Shown here piece after piece: positions 19,241-27,456 of a stretch of 64,000 nucleotides of DNA. The stretch spans positions 414,526-478,525 of the forward strand of contig NZ_AUJO01000002.1 in assembly GCF_000424265.1 (NCBI RefSeq), in the 5' to 3' direction. This DNA is from Butyrivibrio sp. WCD3002. Its GTDB lineage: Bacteria; Bacillota; Clostridia; Lachnospirales; Lachnospiraceae. Within the stretch, counting starts at the first letter, position 1; the number at the start of each line of letters is the position of its first letter. Made by a program: the position numbers and the translations under genes. The notes below the pieces were generated by a model. It was not told the DNA's origin, made no database searches, and worked only from the letters and a program-made list of their open reading frames with translations.

Positions 19241-19837
19241 TTAAGAATTCTTACGAATCACATGTATAGAATCAATGCTCTGGGCAAATTCTTCTGTAAA
19301 GTCATCATCCTCTGCTCTTGAATAAGCAACAGTAAATACCTTGTTCTGAGAAAGAATGATAAAGGCCTCCTGATGGATCATCTGTGAACCCTCCGGAGTA
19401 AATGAAGATACTATATGATATCCGGGGAATCCATCCTTCTGAATATTCTCAAAGCTTTCGATGGTATATCCGATTCCATCACCATAGAGGTCCTCATAGT
19501 TCTCTTTCATGATTTCCTCGTACATCTCCTCAGTAAGCTCATCATAGCGTATATCCACATCACTTACGGACTCTGATTCACCTGCAGCCTTCTGGGCATT
19601 AGTAAGAACCCTGTCCTCGGGAAGTATCTTAACTCCATAGGAAATATTCGCTGATTCCAACGGATAATGCTCATTTACATACATTCCCGCAACATCTGTC
19701 ACCTTGAAGCTTTCAGGAATCATAACCGAGCAATACTGAGCTGCCGGAAGCTCCTTGATATCCGCTTTTGTATTCATAGGCACAGCGCATACCAAAAAAG
19801 TAAATATAAGCGCAAATGCCATTCCCTTTTTCTTCAT
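19241..19837 (-). CDS. secreted protein, hypothetical
   Basis: A 198-residue exported protein: signal peptide MKKKGMAFALIFTFLVCAVP with likely cleavage after the TKA near residue 25. The mature part, with repeated strand-like segments and the closing FAQSIDSIHVI, resembles the small PsbP/DcrB-like fold proteins that often start with a CSVMIPESFKV-type strand. That resemblance is only by eye. It is encoded 66 bases downstream of a membrane glycosyltransferase gene on the same strand. Confidence 0.65.
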   Translation of the reverse strand: MKKKGMAFALIFTFLVCAVPMNTKADIKELPAAQYCSVMIPESFKVTDVAGMYVNEHYPLESANISYGVKILPEDRVLTNAQKAAGESESVSDVDIRYDELTEEMYEEIMKENYEDLYGDGIGYTIESFENIQKDGFPGYHIVSSFTPEGSQMIHQEAFIILSQNKVFTVAYSRAEDDDFTEEFAQSIDSIHVIRKNS

Positions 19838-19903
19838 CTAAGATAAATCTCCTTAACTCTATTCTCATAGGTTTAAAACAGCCACAATCGCTTTTTAAGA
19901 ACC

Positions 19904-21586
19904 TTAATCAGCTTTCAGCGACAGGTCAAACACGTCAAACCAATATCTTTCCATTAGATAGCTGCCCTTGTTTTCATTGGCAATACCATAATTACTATCC
20001 CAATCAGCCACAATATCCTCTCTTGAATTAAAGCTTCCAAGGAAAATAACATGCTTTCCGCCTTCAATAAGAGCTTTTATATCATCTGCATTCTCAATAG
20101 GTGCTACGCCCTTAACCATCTTCGTTATAAGAGCTTCCGGCTCACCTCCATACAGGTAAACAGGAATCTCCTTCCCGGACTGATTAAGATAATACGAAAT
20201 AAGCCCGTTTACGTGGTCAAAATTGGTGATTATGGCCAGATCATCCTCTGCCTTAAGCTCCGTAAAAAGACTGCCTGTTTCGGCCATATTTACGCGTTTA
20301 TACAGCTCATTTCCTCTAAAGGCCCAGAAATCACGAATGATCACTACTGCCATAATGATTGCAAATGCAGGAACAGCCACAGTCAAAATACTGCCAAATG
20401 CGCCTCTTTTATAACTATCTGCCTTCGAAGCGCCACTTAAATCTCCGGCATCCTTATCCTCATTTGCAGCCCAGGGCTTCCTGTCAGAAAACAGCACCAT
20501 AATGATGCCATACCAGAAAGCTCCCATACCGGGCAGCATATATCTATAAACAAATACCGGCCTTATAAGAATTGATGCAGCAAAGCCTGCGATTACTATT
20601 CCTGTTATAGGAGCTAACAAAAACCACATATACACGTTTTTACGCCCTATAAGCGCAGCCAGTGCAATAATCAGCATCAATAGACCTGCAAATACGTATC
20701 CAACCATTACATTCGTAAATGAAGGCAAAATCAGATACTTTGCAATACCGCCAAGACTTCTCCAGGTAAGGGGCTGTATCCAGTAATTCTCAGACACTGT
20801 TCCGGCCTGTGAGAAAACCACGCTAATCCAGGGAAGATAACAGATAAAGGTGAGGTTCATGATGATAAATACTATCCCAAGCTGCCACACATTTTTGCGG
20901 ATTGAATAAATCACAAGAAATGCGTAAACAGCTGCTACAGCAACTGCAGCGTAATACTGGGTATAGCATGCCAAAAGGCCGTAAACAAACACAGGAAAAG
21001 CCCTTTTAATATCAAGACCTTTGACCATCTTTCCGTTTAAATCACCTGGAATGAAAGGCATAGCATGGATACACATAGCTGTCACAAACAGAATAAGCCA
21101 GCCATACATACGTATCTCGATGGTGTAGTCTGCCATATTTGGCATGGCTAACATAGCCGCGCTAAAAAGACCACCCGCCAATATACCGTGCCGTTTCCTG
21201 ATAGCTGTTACTCCATAGATAAAAAGTATCACATAGGGAACAACACAGGATAGCTTCGCGCTTAAAACCTGTATATATACAGTGCCAAACTCACTGCCAA
21301 AGGGACCGGTAAATCCTACTGCATCAGCTATATAGCTTCCAATCTCAATGGCAAAATGCACGATAATATAATACAGCGGCGGGTGAACATCCGCCGCTGT
21401 TAAATTAACCATCTCTGATACAGGTCTTATGGCAAACTCTACGCTGAAAAGCTCGTCATACCATATATCGGGGCTAAAGCAGAGAAACACTGAATAAGTA
21501 AGCATCAAAGCTGCTGCAATATACAGCATAATGCCGCATATTTTTCCTGCTGCCCTTCCTTTTTTAGAATCGTTAATGTTTTCCAT
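19904..21586 (-). CDS. GT39-like membrane glycosyltransferase
   Basis: A 560-residue polytopic membrane protein of the ArnT/PMT (GT-C) class, which moves sugars from polyprenyl-phosphate donors to outside acceptors. The first outer loop carries the metal/catalytic acidic pair in IWYDELFS near residue 43 and the family mark ADVHPPLYYII near residue 65. About ten hydrophobic helices follow, then a soluble C-terminal domain (residues 420-560). Sits 22 bases downstream of thrS on the same strand. Donor and acceptor unknown. Confidence 0.8.
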   Translation of the reverse strand: MENINDSKKGRAAGKICGIMLYIAAALMLTYSVFLCFSPDIWYDELFSVEFAIRPVSEMVNLTAADVHPPLYYIIVHFAIEIGSYIADAVGFTGPFGSEFGTVYIQVLSAKLSCVVPYVILFIYGVTAIRKRHGILAGGLFSAAMLAMPNMADYTIEIRMYGWLILFVTAMCIHAMPFIPGDLNGKMVKGLDIKRAFPVFVYGLLACYTQYYAAVAVAAVYAFLVIYSIRKNVWQLGIVFIIMNLTFICYLPWISVVFSQAGTVSENYWIQPLTWRSLGGIAKYLILPSFTNVMVGYVFAGLLMLIIALAALIGRKNVYMWFLLAPITGIVIAGFAASILIRPVFVYRYMLPGMGAFWYGIIMVLFSDRKPWAANEDKDAGDLSGASKADSYKRGAFGSILTVAVPAFAIIMAVVIIRDFWAFRGNELYKRVNMAETGSLFTELKAEDDLAIITNFDHVNGLISYYLNQSGKEIPVYLYGGEPEALITKMVKGVAPIENADDIKALIEGGKHVIFLGSFNSREDIVADWDSNYGIANENKGSYLMERYWFDVFDLSLKAD

Positions 21587-21608
21587 TAAACCCTCTTATT
21601 TACCTGTA

Positions 21609-23486
21609 TTACTCAACTGAATCAATGAGCTCAAGTGTATGCTCAGCATTCATCTTCTTGCACATCTCAACGAACTTCTCAAGAGGTACATTCTGAATCT
21701 GCTTGTTGGAGCCGCGAACATTGATAGAAACTGTATTCTCAGCAGCTTCCTTATCACCGAGGACGATGATATACGGATCCTTGTAGTTCTTGAACTTCTT
21801 GATCTTCTCCTTCATGTTGTTGTCGGAGTAGTCAGCCTCAACGTCGATGCCGTTCTCAAAGAGAAGGTCTGCTACCTTCTTAGCATACTCATTGTGCTCG
21901 ACACGAATCGGAACAACACCAACCTGGTAAGGGCTGAGCCAGAAGGGGAACGCACCCTTGAAGTTCTCGATAATGATACCGATGAATCTCTCAAGTGAGC
22001 CATAGATTGCTCTGTGAATAACTACAGGCATCTCCAGGCTTCCGTCCTGAGCCTGGTATGTAAGGCCGAAGTTGTGAGGAAGCTGGTAGTCAAGCTGTAC
22101 TGTACCGCACTGCCACTCTCTTCCAAGGGCATCCTTGATCTGAAGGTCGATCTTAGGGCCATAGAAAGCTCCGTCTCCTTCATTGATCTCGTAGCCGCCT
22201 TCGCCATAGGTCTTATCAAGAATGTTCTTAATAGCAGTCTCTGCTCTGTTCCAAACCTCGATATCACCCATGAAGTCATCGGGACGTGTTGAGAACTCAG
22301 CTCTGTATGTTACACCGAAGGTCTTGTAGATTTCATCAGCAATTGAGATGATATCTGCAATCTCATCCTGGATCTGTGACTCCATTACGAATGTATGGTC
22401 ATCATCCTGTCTGAACTCCTGAACACGGAAAAGACCGTTCATCTGTCCTGACTTTTCTTTTCTGTGAAGTACATCATACTCACTGTAACGGATAGGAAGC
22501 TCTTTATAAGAGTGAACTGTTCTCTTGTATGTCATCATAGCATTAGGACAGTTCATAGGCTTAGCACCCATTGTATCGATAGCCTCTCTGTTATAAATAA
22601 CAGAGCCTCTCTCGATCTTAACAGGAGCCTTAGGTGCATCCTCATCCATACTCTCGGCAACATCAGGGATAACAGTATCTGCCTGAACATTACCTGCGAT
22701 TCCGGGTACGATGAACATGTTGTTGATGTAGTGAGCCCAGTGACCACTGATAAGCCACAGCTTCTTGTTGTCGATAAGAGGAGCTGCGATTTCAGTATAG
22801 CCATGTCTCTCCTGTATATCTCTGGAGAATTTAAGAAGCTTCTGGTACATTCTCCATCCTCTGGGAAGCCAGTAAGGCATTCCGGGAGCTGTCTCATCGA
22901 ACATGAAAAGATCAAGCTGAGCACCGATCTTCTTGTGATCACGCTCAAGAGCTTCCTGGATCATCTTAAGGTGAGCCTTAAGCTCATCCTTTGAAGGGAA
23001 AGCATAGAGATAAATTCTTGTCATGGAATCTCTCTTCTCATCGCCTCTCCAGTAAGCACCTGAAACAGCCTTAATCTTGTAGGAAACATTCATGAGTTCC
23101 TGAGAGTTATCAACGTGAGGTCCTCTGCAAAGATCGATGAAATCATCACCTGTGTTGTATGTGGTGATTGTCTCTCCCTCAGGAAGATCCTCGATAAGCT
23201 CCTTCTTGAACTTCTGATCAGCAAAGATCTCTAAAGCCTCTGCCTTAGAAACTTCTTTCCTTGTCCAATCCTCTCGTCTCTTGATGATCTCGCGCATCTT
23301 ATCCTCGATTGCCTTGAAATCATCCTCAGTTACAGCCTTAGGCAAAACAAAATCATAGTAGCAACCGTCTGCCACCTGCGGACCAATTGCGTACTGTGTT
23401 TCCTTACCGTAAATCTCGATTACGGCTTTTGCCAGGATGTGTGCCAGTGAATGTCTGTACACTTCTTTGAATTCTTCTTTTGTCAT
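21609..23486 (-). CDS. thrS: threonine--tRNA ligase, lacking the TGS domain
   Basis: Charges tRNA-Thr, 625 residues. The protein begins directly with the editing domain (HSLAH at 12-16, with C120 and H124 in CRGPHV as further zinc/editing residues), so the N-terminal TGS domain of about 60 residues is missing. In the catalytic core an extra segment of about 38 residues sits between ISGHWAHYINNMF and KPMNCPN, where E. coli ThrRS has a short loop. Class II motif 2 is seen in GLFRVQEFRQDDDH. ATG has AAGGAGAAAAAACT before it. No T-box leader is visible upstream. Confidence 0.93.
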   Translation of the reverse strand: MTKEEFKEVYRHSLAHILAKAVIEIYGKETQYAIGPQVADGCYYDFVLPKAVTEDDFKAIEDKMREIIKRREDWTRKEVSKAEALEIFADQKFKKELIEDLPEGETITTYNTGDDFIDLCRGPHVDNSQELMNVSYKIKAVSGAYWRGDEKRDSMTRIYLYAFPSKDELKAHLKMIQEALERDHKKIGAQLDLFMFDETAPGMPYWLPRGWRMYQKLLKFSRDIQERHGYTEIAAPLIDNKKLWLISGHWAHYINNMFIVPGIAGNVQADTVIPDVAESMDEDAPKAPVKIERGSVIYNREAIDTMGAKPMNCPNAMMTYKRTVHSYKELPIRYSEYDVLHRKEKSGQMNGLFRVQEFRQDDDHTFVMESQIQDEIADIISIADEIYKTFGVTYRAEFSTRPDDFMGDIEVWNRAETAIKNILDKTYGEGGYEINEGDGAFYGPKIDLQIKDALGREWQCGTVQLDYQLPHNFGLTYQAQDGSLEMPVVIHRAIYGSLERFIGIIIENFKGAFPFWLSPYQVGVVPIRVEHNEYAKKVADLLFENGIDVEADYSDNNMKEKIKKFKNYKDPYIIVLGDKEAAENTVSINVRGSNKQIQNVPLEKFVEMCKKMNAEHTLELIDSVE

Positions 23487-23533
23487 AGTTTTTTCTCCTT
23501 CTCCGTACCTACCGGGTACAGTTAATATTTTTA

Positions 23534-23641
23534 ACCCTCATCCGCCCTTCGGGCACCTTCCCCCAAAGGGGGAAGGACAAAAAATAAAAAACGCCTTCCC
23601 CCTCTGGGGGAAGGTGTCCGCATCAGCGGACGGATGAGGGT
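23534..23641. repeat. MITE-like palindromic element
   Basis: A 108-base element bounded by perfect 11-base inverted ends (ACCCTCATCCG and CGGATGAGGGT). Each half holds two hairpins: GCCCTTCGGGC and CCTTCCCCC-AAA-GGGGGAAGG on the left, CCTTCCCCC-TCT-GGGGGAAGG and GTCCGC-ATCA-GCGGAC on the right, so the halves are inverted copies. Noncoding. It fills the gap between the SEC-C gene stop and the thrS start. It could form a cruciform or act as a transcript-processing or termination signal. Confidence 0.85.
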
Positions 23642-23649
23642 AATCTCAC

Positions 23650-24159
23650 TTAGAACTTACCCTTACCGTGGCACTTCTTATACTTCTTACCACTTCCACA
23701 AGGGCAGGGATCGTTAGGATAAATCTTGTTTTCCTTGCGAACTGTCTGTGAAGCCTTCTGCTCCTTATAAAGCTCCTTCTGTCTCTCCTCTGTGAAAATA
23801 TCATTCCACTCCTCAAGACCATAGAGCCAGTCAGCACCTGCTGCTACCATGTTCTTATACAGAAGCTCATTATCAAAATCAAGAGAAACCTCTGTGTCCT
23901 CATCCATTTCCTCGATGGGGTTCTGCTCCTTAAGTGAATCATTGATTCCATCAAGGAAGCCGGTCATAGTCATGATATCGATGCTATATTTCTCAGCAAG
24001 CTCCTTAACTGTACCCTTAACTACTTCATCAGGGTTCTTAAGAAGGGTTGCGTATATATCCTTTTCCTTCTGAAAATAATCTGTCCAAAGTTTCTGCAGC
24101 TGGGCCTTATCTGCTTTCTCAGAATAAGCCATATCACGCCACTGTTGTAATAATGCCAT
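23650..24159 (-). CDS. SEC-C metal-binding domain protein
   Basis: A 169-residue protein ending in the SEC-C zinc motif [16 protein letters not shown], the same tail found at the end of SecA. The first 130 residues are helical and acidic ([25 protein letters not shown]), without a recognised enzyme domain. SEC-C tails bind zinc and, in SecA, ribosomes and SecB; the role here is not known. Start supported by GAGG seven bases before ATG and by an upstream promoter. The MITE-like element separates it from thrS. Confidence 0.83.
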   Translation of the reverse strand: MALLQQWRDMAYSEKADKAQLQKLWTDYFQKEKDIYATLLKNPDEVVKGTVKELAEKYSIDIMTMTGFLDGINDSLKEQNPIEEMDEDTEVSLDFDNELLYKNMVAAGADWLYGLEEWNDIFTEERQKELYKEQKASQTVRKENKIYPNDPCPCGSGKKYKKCHGKGKF

Positions 24160-24224
24160 AACGGTACCTCACTTCCAAATTTAAATCTAAAAAATACGAT
24201 TATATTTTCGTCATAATCTTATAT

Positions 24225-24253
24225 ATTATAAGTTTTTTTCGCTCCAAAGTAAA
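24225..24253 (-). promoter_or_regulatory. promoter of the SEC-C gene
   Basis: TTTACT (24253-24248) and TATAAT (24230-24225) with a 17-base spacer on the minus strand, about 55 bases before the start codon. Confidence 0.65.
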
Positions 24254-24281
24254 TATTTATAGTATTAAGCCCTAAAATAGA

Positions 24282-24350
24282 GTTTCGCTTGCGAAATTCC
24301 TGCGCTGAGCGCAGTTGCGAAAGTAACATTTTCCTTTCGTGCGAGTGCGA
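24282..24350. repeat. dispersed palindromic repeat, copy 1
   Basis: Starts with the palindrome TTTCGCTTGCGAAA, followed by CTGCGCTGAGCGCAG and TTGCGAAAG. The copy at 53706 has the same order of parts. It occupies most of the 333-base gap between the SEC-C and cold shock genes; the remainder of the gap holds the SEC-C promoter, a hairpin around CATAGG-CGCAA-CCTATG (24360-24376) and the csp terminator. No gene is visible there. Confidence 0.6.
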
Positions 24351-24382
24351 TCTTTTTGTCATAGGCGCAACCTATGGCATCA

Positions 24383-24410
24383 AAAAACCCATCCCGTAGG
24401 ATGGGTTTTG
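24383..24410. terminator. terminator of the cold shock gene
   Basis: Stem AACCCATCC / GGATGGGTT with a four-base loop; the minus strand continues with TTTTTTG, the plus strand with TTTTGATTT. Confidence 0.8.
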
Positions 24411-24492
24411 ATTTAATCATTAGTACACTTGCTGATTCTATATATTAAGAATAAGGCACAATTGTATTCTTGATTAAAATGCGACCGAAAAA

Positions 24493-24693
24493 TTAAAGCT
24501 TGTTTACGTTAACGGCCTGAGGTCCTTTTTCACCCTGGATTACGTCGTAATCAACTGCAGCGCCCTCGTCAAGAGACTTGAAGCCCTCCATGTTGAGTCC
24601 TGAATAATGTACGAATACATCATTGCCTGCCTCATCAGAAATGAAGCCGTAACCCTTCTGGTTGTTGAACCACTTAACTGTACCCTTGTTCAT
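24493..24693 (-). CDS. cold shock protein, CspA family
   Basis: A 66-residue OB-fold RNA chaperone of full family length. Both RNA-binding motifs are present: KGYGFI (RNP1, residues 13-18) and VFVHY (RNP2, residues 26-30). ATG follows TGGAGGTAAGAT. The mRNA leader of about 80 bases is long for this window and carries a hairpin, as in other cold-inducible csp messages; whether this copy is cold-induced cannot be told from sequence. Confidence 0.95.
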   Translation of the reverse strand: MNKGTVKWFNNQKGYGFISDEAGNDVFVHYSGLNMEGFKSLDEGAAVDYDVIQGEKGPQAVNVNKL

Positions 24694-24730
24694 ATCTTAC
24701 CTCCACTAAATAAAAAAAAATAGTTCTACC

Positions 24731-24757
24731 CGTCAACAGCCTATGCTGATTGACGAT
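24731..24757 (-). promoter_or_regulatory. hairpin in the csp 5' leader
   Basis: On the minus strand CGTCAATCAGC pairs with GCTGTTGACG, leaving one bulged T and a 4-base loop. It lies between the promoter and the start codon, followed after eight bases by a run of T. It may be an attenuator or a temperature-responsive leader element. Confidence 0.45.
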
Positions 24758-24781
24758 ATGTTGTATTAAAGCAACATAATT

Positions 24782-24810
24782 AGGATATCACAGTGCCTTT
24801 TAAAAGTAAA
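24782..24810 (-). promoter_or_regulatory. promoter of the cold shock gene
   Basis: TTTACT (24810-24805), 17 bases, then TGATATCCT with an extended -10 (TATCCT at 24787-24782) on the minus strand. Confidence 0.6.
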
Positions 24811-24869
24811 GGAATTATTGAAATATTCGCGAAAAAAATCACAATTTGTCAGACGTCTCTATACATCCC

Positions 24870-24898
24870 TTTACTTTAAGAATTTACTGTGTTAAAAT
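24870..24898 (+). promoter_or_regulatory. promoter of the TrpR-like regulator gene
   Basis: TTTACT (24870-24875) and TAAAAT (24893-24898), spacer 17, about 80 bases before the start codon. Confidence 0.6.
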
Positions 24899-24976
24899 AT
24901 TCTAGCAGTAAAGTGAATTGACGATATAACATAAACTTTTATCTCTTTGTACTGCTAAAATGTATGGAGGCCAAAA

Positions 24977-25264
24977 ATGAATAAGAAAATTCACACCGAG
25001 GCTGTAGATCATCTTTTTGATGCTATTTTATCCCTCGAGAGTAAGGATGAGTGCTATAGCTTCTTTGAGGATCTTTGCACCGTGAACGAGTTAATGTCTC
25101 TTTCACAGAGATTCGAAGTTGCAGCGATGCTCAGAAAGCATAAGACATATCTTGAAATTGCTGAGAAGACCGGTGCTTCTACCGCGACCATCAGCAGAGT
25201 AAACCGTTCACTGAATTACGGCGATGACGGTTACGCACTTGTATTCAAAAAGCTCCAGGATTGA
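24977..25264 (+). CDS. YerC/YecD family TrpR-related regulator
   Basis: A 95-residue helical DNA-binding protein of the TrpR superfamily as found in Firmicutes (YerC type). The helix-turn-helix is seen in YLEIAEKTGASTATISRVNR (residues 56-75), preceded by the family segment LCTVNELMSLSQRFEVA. ATG follows TATGGAGGCCAAAA. The gene is monocistronic with its stop inside the terminator stem. In tryptophan-regulating TrpR the ligand is Trp; the ligand of YerC-type proteins is not established. Confidence 0.9.
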   Translation: MNKKIHTEAVDHLFDAILSLESKDECYSFFEDLCTVNELMSLSQRFEVAAMLRKHKTYLEIAEKTGASTATISRVNRSLNYGDDGYALVFKKLQD

Positions 25265-25280
25265 CCTGGAGCTTTTCCTT
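25247..25280. terminator. bidirectional intrinsic terminator
   Basis: Twelve-base-pair stem AAAAGCTCCAGG / CCTGGAGCTTTT containing the stop codon of the TrpR-like gene in its loop; T-rich on both strands. Also serves the bactofilin gene that ends at 25288. Confidence 0.9.
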
Positions 25281-25287
25281 TTATCTG

Positions 25288-25710
25288 TTACTCTTCTTTT
25301 CCGCCTAAAGCGCGTTCCTTTGCTGTCTCAGCAGATGTCTTTTCCTGAGTCATAGTGCATTGTCCCTGGAAGAGAGCATTCTCATCGATAACCAGCGTCT
25401 TAGCTGACAGATCTCCAATAAGCTTTCCTGTGTCACTGATTTCAACCTTACCGTTTGCAACACCCACGTTACCCTGGATCTCGCCTGCAAGGAACAGGTT
25501 GCTAGCTGTTACCGATCCTACGATCTTGGCTTCCGTTCCTACGATAAGCGAACCATTAACGGTTACATTGCCGTTTACGATTCCGTCAATTCTCGTTCCC
25601 TCTTTTGTGGTAAGCGGTCCGTCGATTACAGCACCCTGGGCAATTATTGTGGTGATCTGATCAAGACCAGCGTCGCCGGAATCTGATTTTCCATTACTAA
25701 ATAGTGCCAT
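25288..25710 (-). CDS. bactofilin (polymer-forming cytoskeletal protein)
   Basis: A 140-residue cytoskeletal protein of the bactofilin family, which polymerises without nucleotide through a right-handed beta helix. The repeating strand pattern (IDGPLTT, IDGIVNGNVTVNG, IVGSVTA, LFLAGEIQGNVG) spans about residues 28-115, flanked by short disordered ends. Encoded 15 bases after the gene for a membrane-bound LytM-like protein. In other bacteria bactofilins recruit M23 peptidases to shape the wall, so the pair probably forms one module. Confidence 0.92.
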   Translation of the reverse strand: MALFSNGKSDSGDAGLDQITTIIAQGAVIDGPLTTKEGTRIDGIVNGNVTVNGSLIVGTEAKIVGSVTASNLFLAGEIQGNVGVANGKVEISDTGKLIGDLSAKTLVIDENALFQGQCTMTQEKTSAETAKERALGGKEE

Positions 25711-25725
25711 GATGTTTCCTCCTCA

Positions 25726-26562
25726 TTAGCCGTTTATCTCTATCACATCCTCAGGATCAATAAATTCTCCGTTATACTGAATCTGATATCCAAGCTTGGT
25801 ATTATCATCTCCAATTATCATAAGGGTGGTAGTAGGCGTTACAGCATCGCCCTCGTGAACAAGGCTGTCACCTGCATTCCTGTAAATAGAAACATAGCCG
25901 TTGCCATGATCTATGGTGATACTGTTGCCGTATTTTATATCTCCAGCTACAGCAGTGACAGTACCTGATCCGGCAGCTGTCACAGTGGCACCCTTTTCAG
26001 CCGTGATGATAAGAATAGGGTCTCCTGTCTTAGGCTCTGATGACTCCTCTGTTTCGGCATTCTCATCATCGCCTTCGTCCGCATCCTCATCAGCATTATT
26101 GTCCGGCTCCTCTATCTCAGTGGAATTAGGATCATCCAATGTACTTACCATTGACGCTGTGCCGTTAGAGACAGGAAGGAACGTCGGCATACTTGCCTCT
26201 TCTTCCTCTGCTGCCGTCTGTGCTTCGGCCTCCACCTTCCTGTTTAGAGCCATACTTAAATCCGACACTTCGCTTTCAAGCTCAGATCTCTCAGCTTCAA
26301 TAGCTTTGTTTTCCGCCTCAATTTCCTGAACCTTAGATACAAGAATGGCATTCTGTTTTTTTAATGAAGAAACTGTAATTGCAGAATGAACCAGGAAGCA
26401 TATGAGAGCAACGATAATGCCAAATATCGAAAAAGCAATTACCTGCGTCGCAACGTGCCCTAAATGGAAGCTTCCACTACTGCCGTCAGAATCACCGGAT
26501 ATGATCATAAAAGTATAATGCCTCTTATGCCGATGTTTCTTAGGCCTGTTGTTTTCACTCAT
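25726..26562 (-). CDS. membrane-anchored M23/LytM-like protein, predicted inactive
   Basis: A 278-residue protein: basic cytoplasmic N-terminus, one membrane helix (about residues 38-60), a coiled coil (62-120), an acidic linker, and a C-terminal LytM-like domain (190-278). The fold marks YGNSITIDHGNGYVSIY are kept, yet the zinc ligands are lost: no His in the first HxxxD position, the usual YaHL turn is YRNAG, and the HLHFE strand is LGYQIQYNG. It likely acts as a scaffold or activator. ATG at 26562 is chosen over TTG at 26568 because the GGGGG site lies seven bases before ATG. Confidence 0.85.
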   Translation of the reverse strand: MSENNRPKKHRHKRHYTFMIISGDSDGSSGSFHLGHVATQVIAFSIFGIIVALICFLVHSAITVSSLKKQNAILVSKVQEIEAENKAIEAERSELESEVSDLSMALNRKVEAEAQTAAEEEEASMPTFLPVSNGTASMVSTLDDPNSTEIEEPDNNADEDADEGDDENAETEESSEPKTGDPILIITAEKGATVTAAGSGTVTAVAGDIKYGNSITIDHGNGYVSIYRNAGDSLVHEGDAVTPTTTLMIIGDDNTKLGYQIQYNGEFIDPEDVIEING

Positions 26563-26632
26563 GGCCAATCCCCCTCGAAATCATGTTAACATAATCGGTT
26601 TTTCTTTGATGTATTTTGTTAACCATATTCAA

Positions 26633-26662
26633 ATTATAGTCTATTAGCGGCTATTGTTACAA
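26633..26662 (-). promoter_or_regulatory. promoter of the LytM-like/bactofilin operon
   Basis: TTGTAA (26662-26657) and TATAAT (26638-26633), spacer 18, on the minus strand, about 65 bases before the start codon. Confidence 0.65.
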
Positions 26663-26669
26663 TATTTTA

Positions 26670-27452
26670 TTAAAATGTGCCCCTACATGCAGCAATAACA
26701 GCATCCAGCGTAAGCCTTCCCCCAAATATCTCAAGGGCACTGCCAACGGTCACATCAAGCCTTCCCTTACCGTGAGTATAAAGACTCTCAAGGTCAGTTA
26801 TATCATGAACACCGCCTGCGTAGGTTATGGGGATTTCCCCCCAGTTACCAAGGATATCTGCAATCCCCGTCTCAATACCTGACTGCTTACCCTCCACGTC
26901 AACTGCATGAACAAGGAATTCGTCGCAGTAGGAGGAAAGTTCGTCCAGCGTCTCCTCACTGACCTTAACTTTTGTCTCCTTCTGCCATCTGTCGGTAACG
27001 ATATAATATTCGCCATCTCTTGCCCTGCAGCTAAGATCGAGCACCAGTCTCTCTTTCCCCACCGCATCCACAAGCTTTTTTAGGTTTTCATAATATATCT
27101 GTCCATCCTTAAAGACATAGCTCGTTACTATTACATGACTGGCACCGGCATCAATAAACTCACCTGCATTATCAGCTGTTATTCCGCCGCCTATCTGCAT
27201 CATACCGCCCGCCGCAGCAAGAGCCTTCTTTGCCTGATCTACAGATGCCTCGTAATAGGGGCTGTCCTTGGCATTAAGGATTATGATATGTCCGCCGGTG
27301 AGACTTTTATCTTTATATAAGCGCGCAAAAAAAGCAGCATCTTGCTCGGATACGAAATTCTCATACGCATAGTCTCCCGCATCGGAGAGACTTCCGCCAA
27401 CGATCTGCTTTACTTTGCCATTATGAATATCAATACAAGGTCTGAATCTCAT
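26670..27452 (-). CDS. hisA: phosphoribosylformimino-5-aminoimidazole carboxamide ribotide isomerase, eukaryotic type
   Basis: Histidine pathway isomerase (ProFAR to PRFAR), 260 residues, TIM barrel. The first strand FRPCIDIHNGKVKQIVGGSL and the GGHIIILNAKD segment match the fungal/plant HIS6 type more than the usual bacterial HisA (which has a shorter GA-rich version). The catalytic Asp is in PCIDIHNG (D8), and phosphate-binding GGGI and AGGVHD are present. It is the last gene of a dap operon, four bases after dapB, away from any other his gene. Confidence 0.85.
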   Translation of the reverse strand: MRFRPCIDIHNGKVKQIVGGSLSDAGDYAYENFVSEQDAAFFARLYKDKSLTGGHIIILNAKDSPYYEASVDQAKKALAAAGGMMQIGGGITADNAGEFIDAGASHVIVTSYVFKDGQIYYENLKKLVDAVGKERLVLDLSCRARDGEYYIVTDRWQKETKVKVSEETLDELSSYCDEFLVHAVDVEGKQSGIETGIADILGNWGEIPITYAGGVHDITDLESLYTHGKGRLDVTVGSALEIFGGRLTLDAVIAACRGTF

Positions 27453-27456
27453 ACGA

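Noticed and set aside
23487..23650. Possible T-box leader before thrS
   Set aside because: No specifier stem, T-box sequence or antiterminator was found; the space is taken by the MITE-like palindrome.
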